Shown here: in pieces, positions 55,696-63,868 of the stretch
Layout: the number at the start of each line of letters is the position of its first letter
Position numbering within the stretch: position 1 is the first letter of the stretch
Source: Bacteroidota bacterium
GTDB lineage: Bacteria > Bacteroidota > Bacteroidia > B-17B0 > Aurantibacillaceae
DNA length: 64,000 nucleotides
Direction of reading: 5' to 3'
NCBI GenBank assembly: GCA_947450025.1
Contig: CANFTW010000006.1
Coordinates: 158,492-222,491, forward strand
The notes under the pieces: model-generated
Seen by the model: only the letters and a program-made list of their open reading frames with translations
Databases searched by the model: none
What the model was told of the DNA's origin: nothing
Program-made: the position numbers and the translations under genes

Positions 55696-56706
55696 ATGGC
55701 TAAAACAGCTGAAAAAAAGAGTAAGTTCTCAAAAGAACAATATCTGAAATGGTACGAATCAATGTTATTGATGCGTAAATTTGAAGAGAAAACTGGACAA
55801 GTATATGTTCAACAAAAAATTAAAGGTTTTTGCCATTTATATATTGGACAAGAAGCTATTGTCGCTGGTACGGTTAGTGCTACTAAAAAAGAAGACAAGC
55901 ATATTACCGCATACCGTTGCCATGCTCATGGTATTGGCCTGGGAATGCATCCAAAATATATTATGGCTGAGATGTACGCTAAAATCACAGGTTGCTGCAA
56001 AGGTAAAGGCGGTTCTATGCATATTTTTAGTAAGGAGCATAATTTTGTTGGCGGACATGGTATTGTTGGTGGACAAATTCCATTAGGTGCAGGTATTGCC
56101 TTTGCTGATAAATTTATGGGCAATGATAATGTGTGTGTCTGTTCAATGGGAGATGGTGCAGTGCGTCAAGGTGCATTACACGAAGCATTTAACATGGCGA
56201 TGAATTGGAAATTACCAGTAATTTTTATTGTAGAAAATAACATGTATGCGATGGGAACTTCTGTAGAACGTACCAGTAACGTGCATGATCTATGGAAATT
56301 AGGTTTAGCTTATGATATGCCAAGTAAACCAGTTGATGGTTTAACAGTGGAGGCAGTTCATGAAGCAATGGAAGAAGCCGTTGCTCGCGCTCGTCGTGGT
56401 GATGGACCAACATTTTTAGAAATGAAAACGTATCGTTACAAAGGTCACTCAATGAGTGATGCTCAAACATATAGAACGAAAGATGAAGTGAAAGAGTACC
56501 AGACTCAAGATCCAATTCAAAAAGTATTAGATACTTTAATTGAAAATAAATGGATTACTGATGCTGAAATTGAAGCGGCTGAAGCAAGAGTAAAAGCGTT
56601 AGTTGACGAATCAGTTCAGTTTGCTGAAGAAAGTCCATATCCAGAACCAGAGGAACTTTATAAAGACGTTTACGCAGAACCAAATTATCCATACATTAAC
56701 GAATAA
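55696..56706 (+). CDS. pdhA: Pyruvate dehydrogenase E1 component, alpha subunit
   Basis: The 336-aa thiamine-diphosphate enzyme subunit decarboxylates pyruvate as part of the cytoplasmic PDH complex. YRCHAHGIGLGMHP, GKGGSMHIFSKEHNFVGGHGIVGGQ and the ThDP motif GDGAVRQGALHEAFNMA...ENNMYAMGTSVER are all present, as is the phosphorylation-loop-like YRYKGHSMSDAQTYRTKDEV. The length is typical. The E1 beta gene (pdhB) is not adjacent; E2 follows 71 bp downstream. Arg codons are mostly CGT, as in a highly expressed gene. Confidence 0.95.
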   Translation: MAKTAEKKSKFSKEQYLKWYESMLLMRKFEEKTGQVYVQQKIKGFCHLYIGQEAIVAGTVSATKKEDKHITAYRCHAHGIGLGMHPKYIMAEMYAKITGCCKGKGGSMHIFSKEHNFVGGHGIVGGQIPLGAGIAFADKFMGNDNVCVCSMGDGAVRQGALHEAFNMAMNWKLPVIFIVENNMYAMGTSVERTSNVHDLWKLGLAYDMPSKPVDGLTVEAVHEAMEEAVARARRGDGPTFLEMKTYRYKGHSMSDAQTYRTKDEVKEYQTQDPIQKVLDTLIENKWITDAEIEAAEARVKALVDESVQFAEESPYPEPEELYKDVYAEPNYPYINE

Positions 56707-56742
56707 ATTAAGAAGTTAGAACTTAGATTTTAGAAGTAAGAG

Positions 56743-56774
56743 AAATCTTAAATCTTAAATCTTAAATCTTAAAT
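56743..56774 (+). repeat. Heptanucleotide tandem repeat upstream of pdhC
   Basis: AAATCTT is repeated four times without error, plus a partial AAAT, ending 3 bp before the pdhC ATG. A degenerate form (TTAGAACTTAGATTTTAGAAG) lies just upstream (56716-56736). The tract sits in the spacer between pdhA and pdhC. Confidence 0.95.
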
Positions 56775-56777
56775 AAC

Positions 56778-58373
56778 ATGGCTGAAATAGTTAGAATGCC
56801 CAAATTAAGCGATACCATGATAGATGGCGTAATCGCTAAATGGCACAAAAAAGTTGGTGATAAAGTAAAAAGCGGAGAATTGCTTGCTGATATTGAAACC
56901 GATAAGGCAACAATGGAATTCGAATCTTTCCAAGATGGTGTTTTATTGCACATTGGAGTTCAAGAAAAACAAGCTGTACCTGTTGATTCTATCATTGCCA
57001 TTTTAGGTAAAGAAGGAGAAGATATTTCTGGATTATTAAATCAATCTGCTGCAGCACCAAAACAAGAAGCAGTAGCTCCAGTAGCAACTGCTGCTCCTGT
57101 AACATCAGCTCCAGCTGCTTTACCTGCAGGTGTTGAGGTTGTTCGTATGCCTAAGTTAAGTGATACGATGACGGATGGTGTGATTGAAAAATGGCACAAA
57201 AAAGTGGGTGATAAAGTAAAGAGCGGCGAGCTATTAGCTGATATTGCAACTGATAAAGCAACGATGGAATTTGAATCATTCCAAGATGGAGTATTAATTC
57301 ATATTGGTGTTATAGAAAAACAATCTATTCCTGTGGATAGTATTATTGCTATTTTAGGAAAAGGTGGAGAAGATGTGAATGCTATTTTAGCGTCTGTTAA
57401 TTCTGCTGGTTCTGCTCCTGCAACTACTTCTGCTCCAAAAGCTGAAGCGCCTGTTCAAACAGCAGCGCCAGTTGTAAATACAACAACAACATTTCCTTCT
57501 GCAAATGATGGAAGAGTAAAAGCATCTCCTTTAGCAAAAGCATTAGCAAAAGAAAAAGGAATTGATATTTCAAAAGTAATAGGTTCTGGTGATCATGGTC
57601 GTGTGACTAAATCAGATATCGAAAATTATAAACCTACTGCATCCACTTCAAGCAGTAAATCATCAAACGTTAGTTCGTTTGTTCCAGGTGCCGAAGGATT
57701 TAATGATGAACCAACGTCGCAAATGCGTAAAGTAATTGCGAAACGTTTATTAGAAAGTACAAACGGAGCCCCTCACTTCTATTTAACGATTGAAGTAGAT
57801 ATGGAAAACGCCATGCAATCTCGTAATGCGATTAATGCAATTCCTGATACGAAAGTTTCTTTCAACGACTTAGTAATTAAATCTTGTGCAGCTGCATTAC
57901 GCAAACATCCAAAAGTAAATTCATCTTGGATGGGAGATAAAATCCGTTACTACTCTCACGTACATATTGGTGTAGCAGTGGCTGTAGAAGATGGTTTGTT
58001 AGTTCCAGTAGTTCGTTTTGCGGATCAAAAATCCTTATCTCAAATTAGTGCTGAGGTAAAAGATTTAGGTAAACGTGCAAAAGATAAAAAATTACAACCG
58101 GCAGATTGGGAAGGAAATACATTCACGGTTTCTAATTTAGGAATGTTTGGTATTGATGAATTTACATCAATTATCAATACGCCTGAATCTTGTATTTTAT
58201 CAGTAGGAGCAATTAAACAAGTTCCTGTAGTTAAAAATAATCAAGTCGTACCAGGTAATGTGATGAAAGTAACTTTAGCTTGTGATCACCGAACGGTTGA
58301 CGGGGCAACAGGAGCCGCATTCTTACAAACATTAAGAACCTATTTAGAAAATCCAGTAACTATTTTAGCATAA
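56778..58373 (+). CDS. pdhC: Dihydrolipoamide acetyltransferase (PDH E2) with two lipoyl domains
   Basis: The 531-aa E2 core passes the acetyl group to CoA. Two lipoyl domains (about 3-80 and 121-200) each carry the lipoylated Lys in ETDKATMEF or ATDKATMEF. They are nearly identical in protein sequence but diverged at third codon positions. Ala/Pro/Thr-rich linkers separate them. A peripheral-subunit-binding domain follows (near 250: ASPLAKALAKEKGIDISKVI), and the catalytic domain (about 310-531) ends with DHRTVDGATGAAFL, which includes the catalytic His and Asp. All motifs are intact. The enoyl-CoA hydratase gene follows 5 bp later. Confidence 0.95.
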   Translation: MAEIVRMPKLSDTMIDGVIAKWHKKVGDKVKSGELLADIETDKATMEFESFQDGVLLHIGVQEKQAVPVDSIIAILGKEGEDISGLLNQSAAAPKQEAVAPVATAAPVTSAPAALPAGVEVVRMPKLSDTMTDGVIEKWHKKVGDKVKSGELLADIATDKATMEFESFQDGVLIHIGVIEKQSIPVDSIIAILGKGGEDVNAILASVNSAGSAPATTSAPKAEAPVQTAAPVVNTTTTFPSANDGRVKASPLAKALAKEKGIDISKVIGSGDHGRVTKSDIENYKPTASTSSSKSSNVSSFVPGAEGFNDEPTSQMRKVIAKRLLESTNGAPHFYLTIEVDMENAMQSRNAINAIPDTKVSFNDLVIKSCAAALRKHPKVNSSWMGDKIRYYSHVHIGVAVAVEDGLLVPVVRFADQKSLSQISAEVKDLGKRAKDKKLQPADWEGNTFTVSNLGMFGIDEFTSIINTPESCILSVGAIKQVPVVKNNQVVPGNVMKVTLACDHRTVDGATGAAFLQTLRTYLENPVTILA

Positions 58374-58378
58374 AAGAA

Positions 58379-59137
58379 ATGGAAGGAACTATTAAGTCAG
58401 AAATTAAAAACGGAATAGGAACGATTACTTTTTTTCATCCTCAAAGTAATTCAATGCCAGGTATTCAATTAAGAAACTTGGCAGCAGAGATTGAGAAATT
58501 AGGAAAAGATGATAACGCTAAAGTAATTGTATTACAAAGCGAAGGCGAGAAAGCATTTTGCGCTGGCGCTAGTTTTGACGAATTAATTTCGATTAAAGAT
58601 ATTGATACTGGATTAAAATTCTTTTCAGGTTTTGCGCAAGTCATTAACGCTATGCGTAAAGCACCTAAATTTATTATTGCTCGTGTGCAAGGTAAAGCTG
58701 TTGGTGGTGGAGTAGGGATTGCGTCTAGCGCAGATTATACATTTGCTGTGAATGATGCGTCTATTAAATTATCTGAATTAGCCGTTGGTATTGGTCCGTT
58801 TGTAGTTGGTCCGGCAGTTGAACGTAAAGTTGGAACATCTGCTTTTTGTCAATTAACGATTAATGCTACCGAATGGCAAACAGCTCAATGGGCTAAAGAA
58901 AAAGGTTTATATGCTGAGGTATTTGCTTCAGCTGAAGACATGGATAAAGGTATTGCCACACTTGCTGGTAAATTAGCAACGAGTAATCCTGAAGCGATGA
59001 TGATGTTAAAAAAAATTATGTGGGAAGGAACAGAAAACTGGGATACGTTATTAGTTGAAAGAGCTGGCATGAGCGGTACTTTAGTTCTATCCGAATTTAC
59101 GGTAAACGCTATTAATAAATTTAAAGCAAAAGCTTAA
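58379..59137 (+). CDS. Enoyl-CoA hydratase/isomerase family protein
   Basis: The 252-aa crotonase-fold protein shows the oxyanion-hole motif EKAFCAGASFDELISI (near residue 57), VQGKAVGGGVGIASSADYTFAV (in two blocks near 104), and a LSELAVGIGPF strand. In classical enoyl-CoA hydratases two Glu residues carry catalysis; here the second position near residue 142 is not clearly Glu, so the reaction may differ (isomerase or other crotonase activity). It follows pdhC by 5 bp and is probably cotranscribed. Substrate unknown. Confidence 0.85.
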   Translation: MEGTIKSEIKNGIGTITFFHPQSNSMPGIQLRNLAAEIEKLGKDDNAKVIVLQSEGEKAFCAGASFDELISIKDIDTGLKFFSGFAQVINAMRKAPKFIIARVQGKAVGGGVGIASSADYTFAVNDASIKLSELAVGIGPFVVGPAVERKVGTSAFCQLTINATEWQTAQWAKEKGLYAEVFASAEDMDKGIATLAGKLATSNPEAMMMLKKIMWEGTENWDTLLVERAGMSGTLVLSEFTVNAINKFKAKA

Positions 59138-59147
59138 AAATATTTTA

Positions 59148-59176
59148 AAAAAAAGCCGAGATTTCTCTCAGCCTTT
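59148..59176 (-). terminator. Terminator of the arginase-family gene
   Basis: On the minus strand GCTGAGA, loop GAAA, TCTCGGC forms a stem with one G-T pair and is followed by a run of T's. On the plus strand the same place has a C-A mismatch, so the minus-strand reading is the better terminator. Confidence 0.6.
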
Positions 59177-59199
59177 CTTGTTCTAATTTTAGAATACCA

Positions 59200-60243
59200 T
59201 TAAGCCTTCTTTCCTTGGCTATGCGCCGCTAAATTAGCAATGCGGTATAATAAACGAGAAGCTACATTTGCATTCCATTCGTCTTCGCCACCAACTTCAT
59301 TGATGTCAAAAGCTATAATGGTTTTGCCAGATGCTACTACTTGTTCTAGTAAATACAATACTTGATCTGTTTCAAAACCACCTGCTACTGGTGTTCCAGT
59401 GCCCGGACATAATTTTGGATCTAAACCATCAATATCAAAACTTAAATAAATATTTTGTGGTAACTCTGCAACTATTTCTTGGCAAATGGTATCCCAGCTT
59501 TTGCCTTTGTATTGTTGTTGTTTAATGTCTCTATCAAAAAATGTTTTCACACGTCCGTTAGAGTTATTAATAATCTCTAACTCTGCTTGGCAATAATCTC
59601 TGATACCAACTTGCACTAATTTTTGTACGCTATGTCTTTTTAAAGCGTTGTACATAATAGAAGCATGCGAATATTCAAAACCTTCGTAAGCTACACGTAA
59701 ATCAGCGTGTGCATCAATTTGTAAAATCGCGAACTCTCCAAAATGTTCTCCCAAAGCATCAATCATACCCAATGGTGTAGAGTGGTCGCCACCAATTAAT
59801 CCAACACTTTTCTTTTGTTTTAAGAAATGCAAAACACGTTGTTTAACCCATGCATTCATTTCTTCACATACTTTGTTGACGTCTTTTATTTCTTCAATTT
59901 CCGAAGATGGCTCTCCATTGCATTGTCTGTCAATAATAATTTCAGCAACTGGACGATAAATTTCGCTTTTCTCTCTTAATTCTTCACTAAAATCATCCAT
60001 CGCAATTCCCATCTTCCAAGCGTCTTTTACAATCGGGTCGTAAAGGTCTACTTGAAAAGAAGCATCAAATATTTGTTGTGGTCCGTCAATAGTTCCGCCA
60101 CCGTAACTTACTGTTACTTCCCAAGGCACAGGTATTAATACAGTTTCAGATTCTTGTGTCGTGAATGGTAAACCAAACATATTAGCGTTCACATCGCCAA
60201 CGCTGTTTGGATCAAAGTTTTTTATTTTTTCTTGTTTATTCAT
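59200..60243 (-). CDS. Agmatinase/formimidoylglutamase-type ureohydrolase (arginase family)
   Basis: The 347-aa cytoplasmic metal enzyme hydrolyses a guanidino or formimino substrate. The Mn ligands are in place: GGDHSTPLG (His), QIDAHADLR (Asp, His, Asp) and SFDIDGLDP (Asp, Asp). GTPVAGGFETDQVLYLL follows, as in agmatinases. The substrate cannot be settled between agmatine and formimidoylglutamate. I start it at ATG 60243; a longer reading would begin at a TTG (60396) in a repeat-rich region and adds 51 residues that do not look like protein. No typical promoter matches, only TATATTCG (one mismatch) just upstream. Confidence 0.88.
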   Translation of the reverse strand: MNKQEKIKNFDPNSVGDVNANMFGLPFTTQESETVLIPVPWEVTVSYGGGTIDGPQQIFDASFQVDLYDPIVKDAWKMGIAMDDFSEELREKSEIYRPVAEIIIDRQCNGEPSSEIEEIKDVNKVCEEMNAWVKQRVLHFLKQKKSVGLIGGDHSTPLGMIDALGEHFGEFAILQIDAHADLRVAYEGFEYSHASIMYNALKRHSVQKLVQVGIRDYCQAELEIINNSNGRVKTFFDRDIKQQQYKGKSWDTICQEIVAELPQNIYLSFDIDGLDPKLCPGTGTPVAGGFETDQVLYLLEQVVASGKTIIAFDINEVGGEDEWNANVASRLLYRIANLAAHSQGKKA

Positions 60244-60268
60244 GTGACGAATATACGAAAAGTCTCTT

Positions 60269-60292
60269 GATACTTTTGCAGCGAAAAGTATC
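60269..60292. repeat. Short inverted repeat in the leader of the arginase-family gene
   Basis: GATACTTTT at 60269-60277 and AAAAGTATC at 60284-60292 are perfect 9-bp complements around a 6-base loop (GCAGCG). It lies 26 bp upstream of the ATG at 60243 and may form a hairpin in the mRNA leader. Confidence 0.8.
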
Positions 60293-60483
60293 CAGAAGCT
60301 CATGATTTTGTAATAGGCAATTCCTGCGGATCGCAGATAAAAATAACCATTTGCGCGTGCCTGCCTTTCTTTATTTTTACTGCTATTGCTGCACAAAATT
60401 ATACTTTAACATTTGAGTTTTTTGTTTTCCTATTTGTAGATATAGATGGATAGTAAAACTCTGAATTAAGTCATTTGTTTGCC

Positions 60484-60676
60484 CGCCTTTTAAATTTAAC
60501 GAAGAAAATAGAAGAACTTTCAGTAAGGATTTGCGCGTCGATTTTAGGCTGTTTGAGTCAGCGTTTTCACTCGGGCGAGTTTCTAAAATCGGGCGGGGAA
60601 AGTGCTTCGTATTTTTCGAGTTAAATTTAAGAAGCGGTGATTTTTTTGGTTCTTTTTTATGGGAGAAAAAAGAACG
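60484..60676. repeat. Large structured element with nested inverted repeats
   Basis: The outer arms 60487-60521 and 60598-60631 are imperfect complements about 34 bases long, with a perfect 11-bp core (TTAAATTTAAC at 60490-60500, GTTAAATTTAA at 60620-60630). Inside, CGATTTTAG (60539-60547) pairs with CTAAAATCG (60583-60591). A separate hairpin GTTCTTTTTT / AAAAAAGAAC (60649-60658, 60666-60675) follows. The GC content of the inner part (CACTCGGGCGAG, GGGCGGGG) is well above that of the flanks. It could be a small mobile repeat (REP/MITE-like) or the gene of a structured RNA. Confidence 0.7.
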
Positions 60677-60707
60677 CATAAATTTTTGCTAGTAAATAAT
60701 AATAAAA

Positions 60708-61361
60708 TTAAGGAGCAAGTCTTTCAATCTTCCAATTGCCATTCTCTAAAGTAAAAGCAATTCTGTCGTGCAAACGATTTTTACGTCCTTGCCAAAACTC
60801 ATAGTAGTTTGCTTTAATAACGTAACCACCCCAAAACTCAGGGCGAGGAATTTCTTGATTATTAAATTTAGTTTTATTGCCTTCAATAAAAGTGTTTAAT
60901 TCTTCGCGGTTATTTAATACGCGGCTTTGCGGCGAGCTCCATGCACCTATTTTAGAGTCTTGCGGACGCGCATTAAAATACGCATCGCTTTTTTCTGCTT
61001 CTGCTTTTTGAGTAATCACGCCTTCAATACGAATTTGACGCTCTAACTCTGGCCAAAAAAAAGTTAAGCATACGTTAGGATTTTCTGCTATCTGATTTCC
61101 TTTGCGCGAATCGTAATTGGTATAAAAATAGAATTCGTTGTCGGAAAATTCTCGCAAATAAATAATACGAGCCGATGGTTTATGGTGTTTGTCAACCGTT
61201 GCTAAATTACAAGCAGGCACTTCATTTACTTTGGCATCAATGGCATCTTTCATCCATTGTTCAAATTGCAAATCAGGCGTTTTTTTTAAGTGGGTTTCAC
61301 TTAATTCTCCTTTCATGAAATCTTCTCTTAACTGTGAAATGTGTTGGTTAATTTGACTCAT
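60708..61361 (-). CDS. pdxH: Pyridoxine/pyridoxamine 5'-phosphate oxidase
   Basis: The 217-aa FMN enzyme oxidises pyridoxamine or pyridoxine phosphate to PLP in the cytoplasm. ARIIYLREFSDNEFYFYTNY, SRKGNQIAENP, FFWPELERQIRIEG (substrate/FMN binding) and the C-terminal WQGRKNRLHDRIAF with RLAP at the end are the PdxH signatures. The length is standard. The C-terminal Arg and His that bind PLP are present. Confidence 0.96.
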   Translation of the reverse strand: MSQINQHISQLREDFMKGELSETHLKKTPDLQFEQWMKDAIDAKVNEVPACNLATVDKHHKPSARIIYLREFSDNEFYFYTNYDSRKGNQIAENPNVCLTFFWPELERQIRIEGVITQKAEAEKSDAYFNARPQDSKIGAWSSPQSRVLNNREELNTFIEGNKTKFNNQEIPRPEFWGGYVIKANYYEFWQGRKNRLHDRIAFTLENGNWKIERLAP

Positions 61362-61378
61362 TTTTTTGTAATTTTACA

Positions 61379-61386
61379 CAAATATA
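61379..61386 (-). promoter_or_regulatory. -7 element of pdxH
   Basis: The minus strand reads TATATTTG, an exact TAnnTTTG match, 17 bp before the pdxH ATG. The -33 region has only a TTTT. It lies in the 36-bp spacer shared with the divergent yqgE-like gene. Confidence 0.4.
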
Positions 61387-61397
61387 GACAGTTATTT

Positions 61398-61943
61398 TTG
61401 ATAAAAGCAGGGGACATATTAATTACTAAACCATTTTCTCAGGACGCACATTTTAAGCGTTCGGTTATTTATGTTTGTGAGCACAACGAATTTGGTAGTT
61501 TAGGGTTTATACTTAATAAATCTCACGGCTTATTACTTCGTGATATTTTCCCACATTTAAAAAACGGCAATTTTCCTTTATTTGAAGGCGGTCCTGTATC
61601 ACCTAATCAACTGTTTTACACACATACTTTAGGTAAAAAAATTAAAGATAGCCAGCATGTTGATGATGATGTATATTGGGGAGGAAACTTTTTTGAGTTA
61701 TCAGAAATGATTGAAAAAGGAGAAATCACCTCTCATCAAATTCGCTTTTACATTGGTTATAGTGGTTGGAGTGAAGGACAGTTAAATGCCGAAATACAAA
61801 ACAACATGTGGTTTACTCAATCCTCTAGCTATGCTGATATCTTAAAGATTCATCCAGATGAATTGTGGGGCACAGAGCTTATGAAGATTAACCGTGGGTA
61901 CAAAGCTTTTAGTGATTATGAATATGATCCTTCGTTAAATTAA
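61398..61943 (+). CDS. YqgE/AlgH family protein (DUF179)
   Basis: The 181-aa protein shows IKAGDILITKPFSQDAHFKRS, VIYVCEHNEFGSLGFILNKS, LFEGGPVSPNQLFYTHT and the GYSGWSEGQLNAEI block, all signatures of YqgE/AlgH (DUF179), whose role is unknown. I set the start at the TTG at 61398, immediately before IKAGDIL, because the family begins there. A longer reading from a GTG at 61341 would overlap the pdxH coding region. A TTG start is unusual but fits the spacing. No terminator is seen downstream. Confidence 0.85.
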   Translation: MIKAGDILITKPFSQDAHFKRSVIYVCEHNEFGSLGFILNKSHGLLLRDIFPHLKNGNFPLFEGGPVSPNQLFYTHTLGKKIKDSQHVDDDVYWGGNFFELSEMIEKGEITSHQIRFYIGYSGWSEGQLNAEIQNNMWFTQSSSYADILKIHPDELWGTELMKINRGYKAFSDYEYDPSLN

Positions 61944-62176
61944 ACAATTACCGCCATCAAGGTACCGTTCACCGACTCTCTGAGTAATCCTACCTAATTG
62001 CTATTGTGTAGCAGATATACCTATTTTACTTCTTTTAGTAAAAAAGTGCGGATCAGGACTGTGATTGTAATGCTAAAGAAACAATTTAATATATTGCCTA
62101 ACCTTATTGAGGTTGGGCCCCACCAACACGTTGATTTATGGTAAGAATCATTTGAAGGAATAAAAACACCATACTA
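61944..62176. other. Intergenic spacer, no gene seen
   Basis: This 233-bp spacer lies between the convergent yqgE-like and transglutaminase-like genes. It has a higher local GC content than its surroundings and a hairpin CCTAACCT / AGGTTGGG at 62097-62104 and 62110-62117. No coding region or RNA gene is recognised; it may hold a decayed remnant. Confidence 0.5.
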
Positions 62177-63859
62177 TCATAATGATGTAATAGCGTAGGA
62201 ATTATTAACTTCATCAAACACTACAAAATGAGATCCTACATAAACTTTATTTTCAATACTGTTTTTCATTTTTTTTGTTCTTCCTTTAGAATCAGATTCA
62301 AAATGTATAGTAGTTATATTTTCTTTTTCCCATGAAGAAATATTGCCTTGCCAATTTTTAAATTTATCTACAAGTTCTTTTTTGATTCGATTTGATTTAT
62401 CAAAAAACAATGAGTTATCATAACCGACTAAGTCACCTAATGTTTTAGTATCATTTAAAAGTATAGATGATAATACACCTTTGATGTATGCATCTAAATT
62501 GCTTTTATTAGCGTTTTTTTGAAATGATTTATACAAAGTTAATAGGCTCCCTTTAATAATTTTATATCCAAAAGAGCAACCATTAACATGAATTTTTAAA
62601 GCAGTAATATCCTGACTTATTGGGATATAAAAAGTTGTTTTACCCTCTTTCTGCTTTATTTTATAATTTGTAATACTAGTGACTAGATATGATTTTTCGG
62701 TATTTTTAGTTTCTCCTGAATAGACTATATTAAAATAGTTGCCACTCATTTCATCTATTGAAATACTATTAACTAAAGTATCAATTGTAAAAATAAATAC
62801 ACTATCAGTAAAAACTACACCTTTTTCAGGATAACAACTAATGTATTTGTTGGTTTTACTATCAGGGAATACAATAGTTCCATTAATAAAATCCTCATAT
62901 TTGAATGGATTTAATAATAATTGGTTTTTTTCCTTGTCTGGAAAATGACTTCGAATCATTAATTTTGGATCAACATTCAACCACTTCTCAGCTCCTCCAT
63001 CAGCCCATGTAATATCATACAACTCATCTTTTCCATTTAAGGTTACTATATTCCAAGCATGGTATCCTCCCTTCTTTTCAATGTCATTTAAACTGTTTTT
63101 TGCATATCCTTTTACATATTGGCATGGAATATTTGCATAGCTACATAATTCTTCGAAAACATGAGCGTAACCAGCGCAAACTGCCAATCGTTTATTACTC
63201 GCTAATATTTTTTTTGTATTATCTTGAGGGTTAGCATAATTCTTAGAATGATAACCCGAGTAATCATACTCAATGGACGAATGAATAAAGGTAATAATAG
63301 CCATCATTTTTTCCCGTTCAGAGTTTTTGTTTTTAGTAATTTGATATACTAAATCTTTTAAATCAATTTTATCGACAGCCTCCTTATTATTTACAATTGT
63401 TTTTGAAATAGGGTCTAAATAAAAAGGAAAGTCGTAATCGCTTTTTCTATTTTCGGCCATTAAAAATTTATTTTTTTGAAAAATAGATTGGAATTTAGAT
63501 TTGTAAATGCCTTTTCCTGCGACATAGGTAAGGGTATTCAAATAAATATCCGATTGAACAGTTTTATTTATAGGATTTTTAAGTTTAAGGCTACTACCCT
63601 TTAAATCATAATTACCAAGATCCCTTGTCATAATGCAATTACTAGTATGATTTGAATATTTAATTAATTCAAAAGTTTTATCTTTATATAACTTTAGTAT
63701 TTCAGTTTTTGAAGGGTTATTGTTTACTACAAAAACAGCTTTTAGTTTTGCCGAAGGTGCCTTCCATAATGAAGTGTCAATGATAATATTAGCCTTAGAA
63801 ATAGATGTCGATAAAAATAGACTTATAACAACAACAAGTAGTGAATTTAATGATTTCAT
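62177..63859 (-). CDS. Secreted transglutaminase-like protein
   Basis: The 560-aa protein has a signal peptide (MKSLNSLLVVVISLFLS..., cut near KAN). A transglutaminase-like core lies in the middle: NKRLAVCAGYAHVFEELCSYANIPCQYVKGYA with the Cys, GGYHAWNIVTLNGK with the His, and LYDITWADGG with the Asp. The catalytic triad is complete, which suggests a peptidase or cross-linking activity in the periplasm or at the surface. No T9SS sorting domain follows. The start is ATG 63859; a longer reading would use a TTG at 63868. Function beyond the fold is unknown. Confidence 0.85.
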   Translation of the reverse strand: MKSLNSLLVVVISLFLSTSISKANIIIDTSLWKAPSAKLKAVFVVNNNPSKTEILKLYKDKTFELIKYSNHTSNCIMTRDLGNYDLKGSSLKLKNPINKTVQSDIYLNTLTYVAGKGIYKSKFQSIFQKNKFLMAENRKSDYDFPFYLDPISKTIVNNKEAVDKIDLKDLVYQITKNKNSEREKMMAIITFIHSSIEYDYSGYHSKNYANPQDNTKKILASNKRLAVCAGYAHVFEELCSYANIPCQYVKGYAKNSLNDIEKKGGYHAWNIVTLNGKDELYDITWADGGAEKWLNVDPKLMIRSHFPDKEKNQLLLNPFKYEDFINGTIVFPDSKTNKYISCYPEKGVVFTDSVFIFTIDTLVNSISIDEMSGNYFNIVYSGETKNTEKSYLVTSITNYKIKQKEGKTTFYIPISQDITALKIHVNGCSFGYKIIKGSLLTLYKSFQKNANKSNLDAYIKGVLSSILLNDTKTLGDLVGYDNSLFFDKSNRIKKELVDKFKNWQGNISSWEKENITTIHFESDSKGRTKKMKNSIENKVYVGSHFVVFDEVNNSYAITSL

Positions 63860-63868
63860 AACTGACAA

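Larger units (their letters stand above)
60244..60707. other. Gene-free, repeat-rich interval
   Basis: This is the longest gene-free stretch in the window (464 bp), between the divergent-side start of the arginase-family gene and the pdxH stop. I see no supportable coding region. The 98-codon minus-strand reading at 60383-60679 follows the inverted repeat and has no family features. It holds the short inverted repeat at 60269-60292 and the large structured element at about 60484-60676, each listed separately. Confidence 0.75.

Noticed and set aside
56743..56774. Heptanucleotide repeat as the start of a CRISPR array
   Set aside because: The units are 7 bp with no spacers, and there are no cas genes in the window.
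60244..60396. N-terminal extension of the arginase-family protein to 398 aa
   Set aside because: The extra 51 residues start at a TTG, cross a hairpin and do not resemble the family. The ATG at 60243 gives the normal family start.
60383..60679. 98-codon open frame on the minus strand as a gene
   Set aside because: It follows the arms of the nested inverted repeat, is rich in Lys/Ser/Asn with no domain pattern, and its upstream part has no promoter. It is better explained as the structured element.
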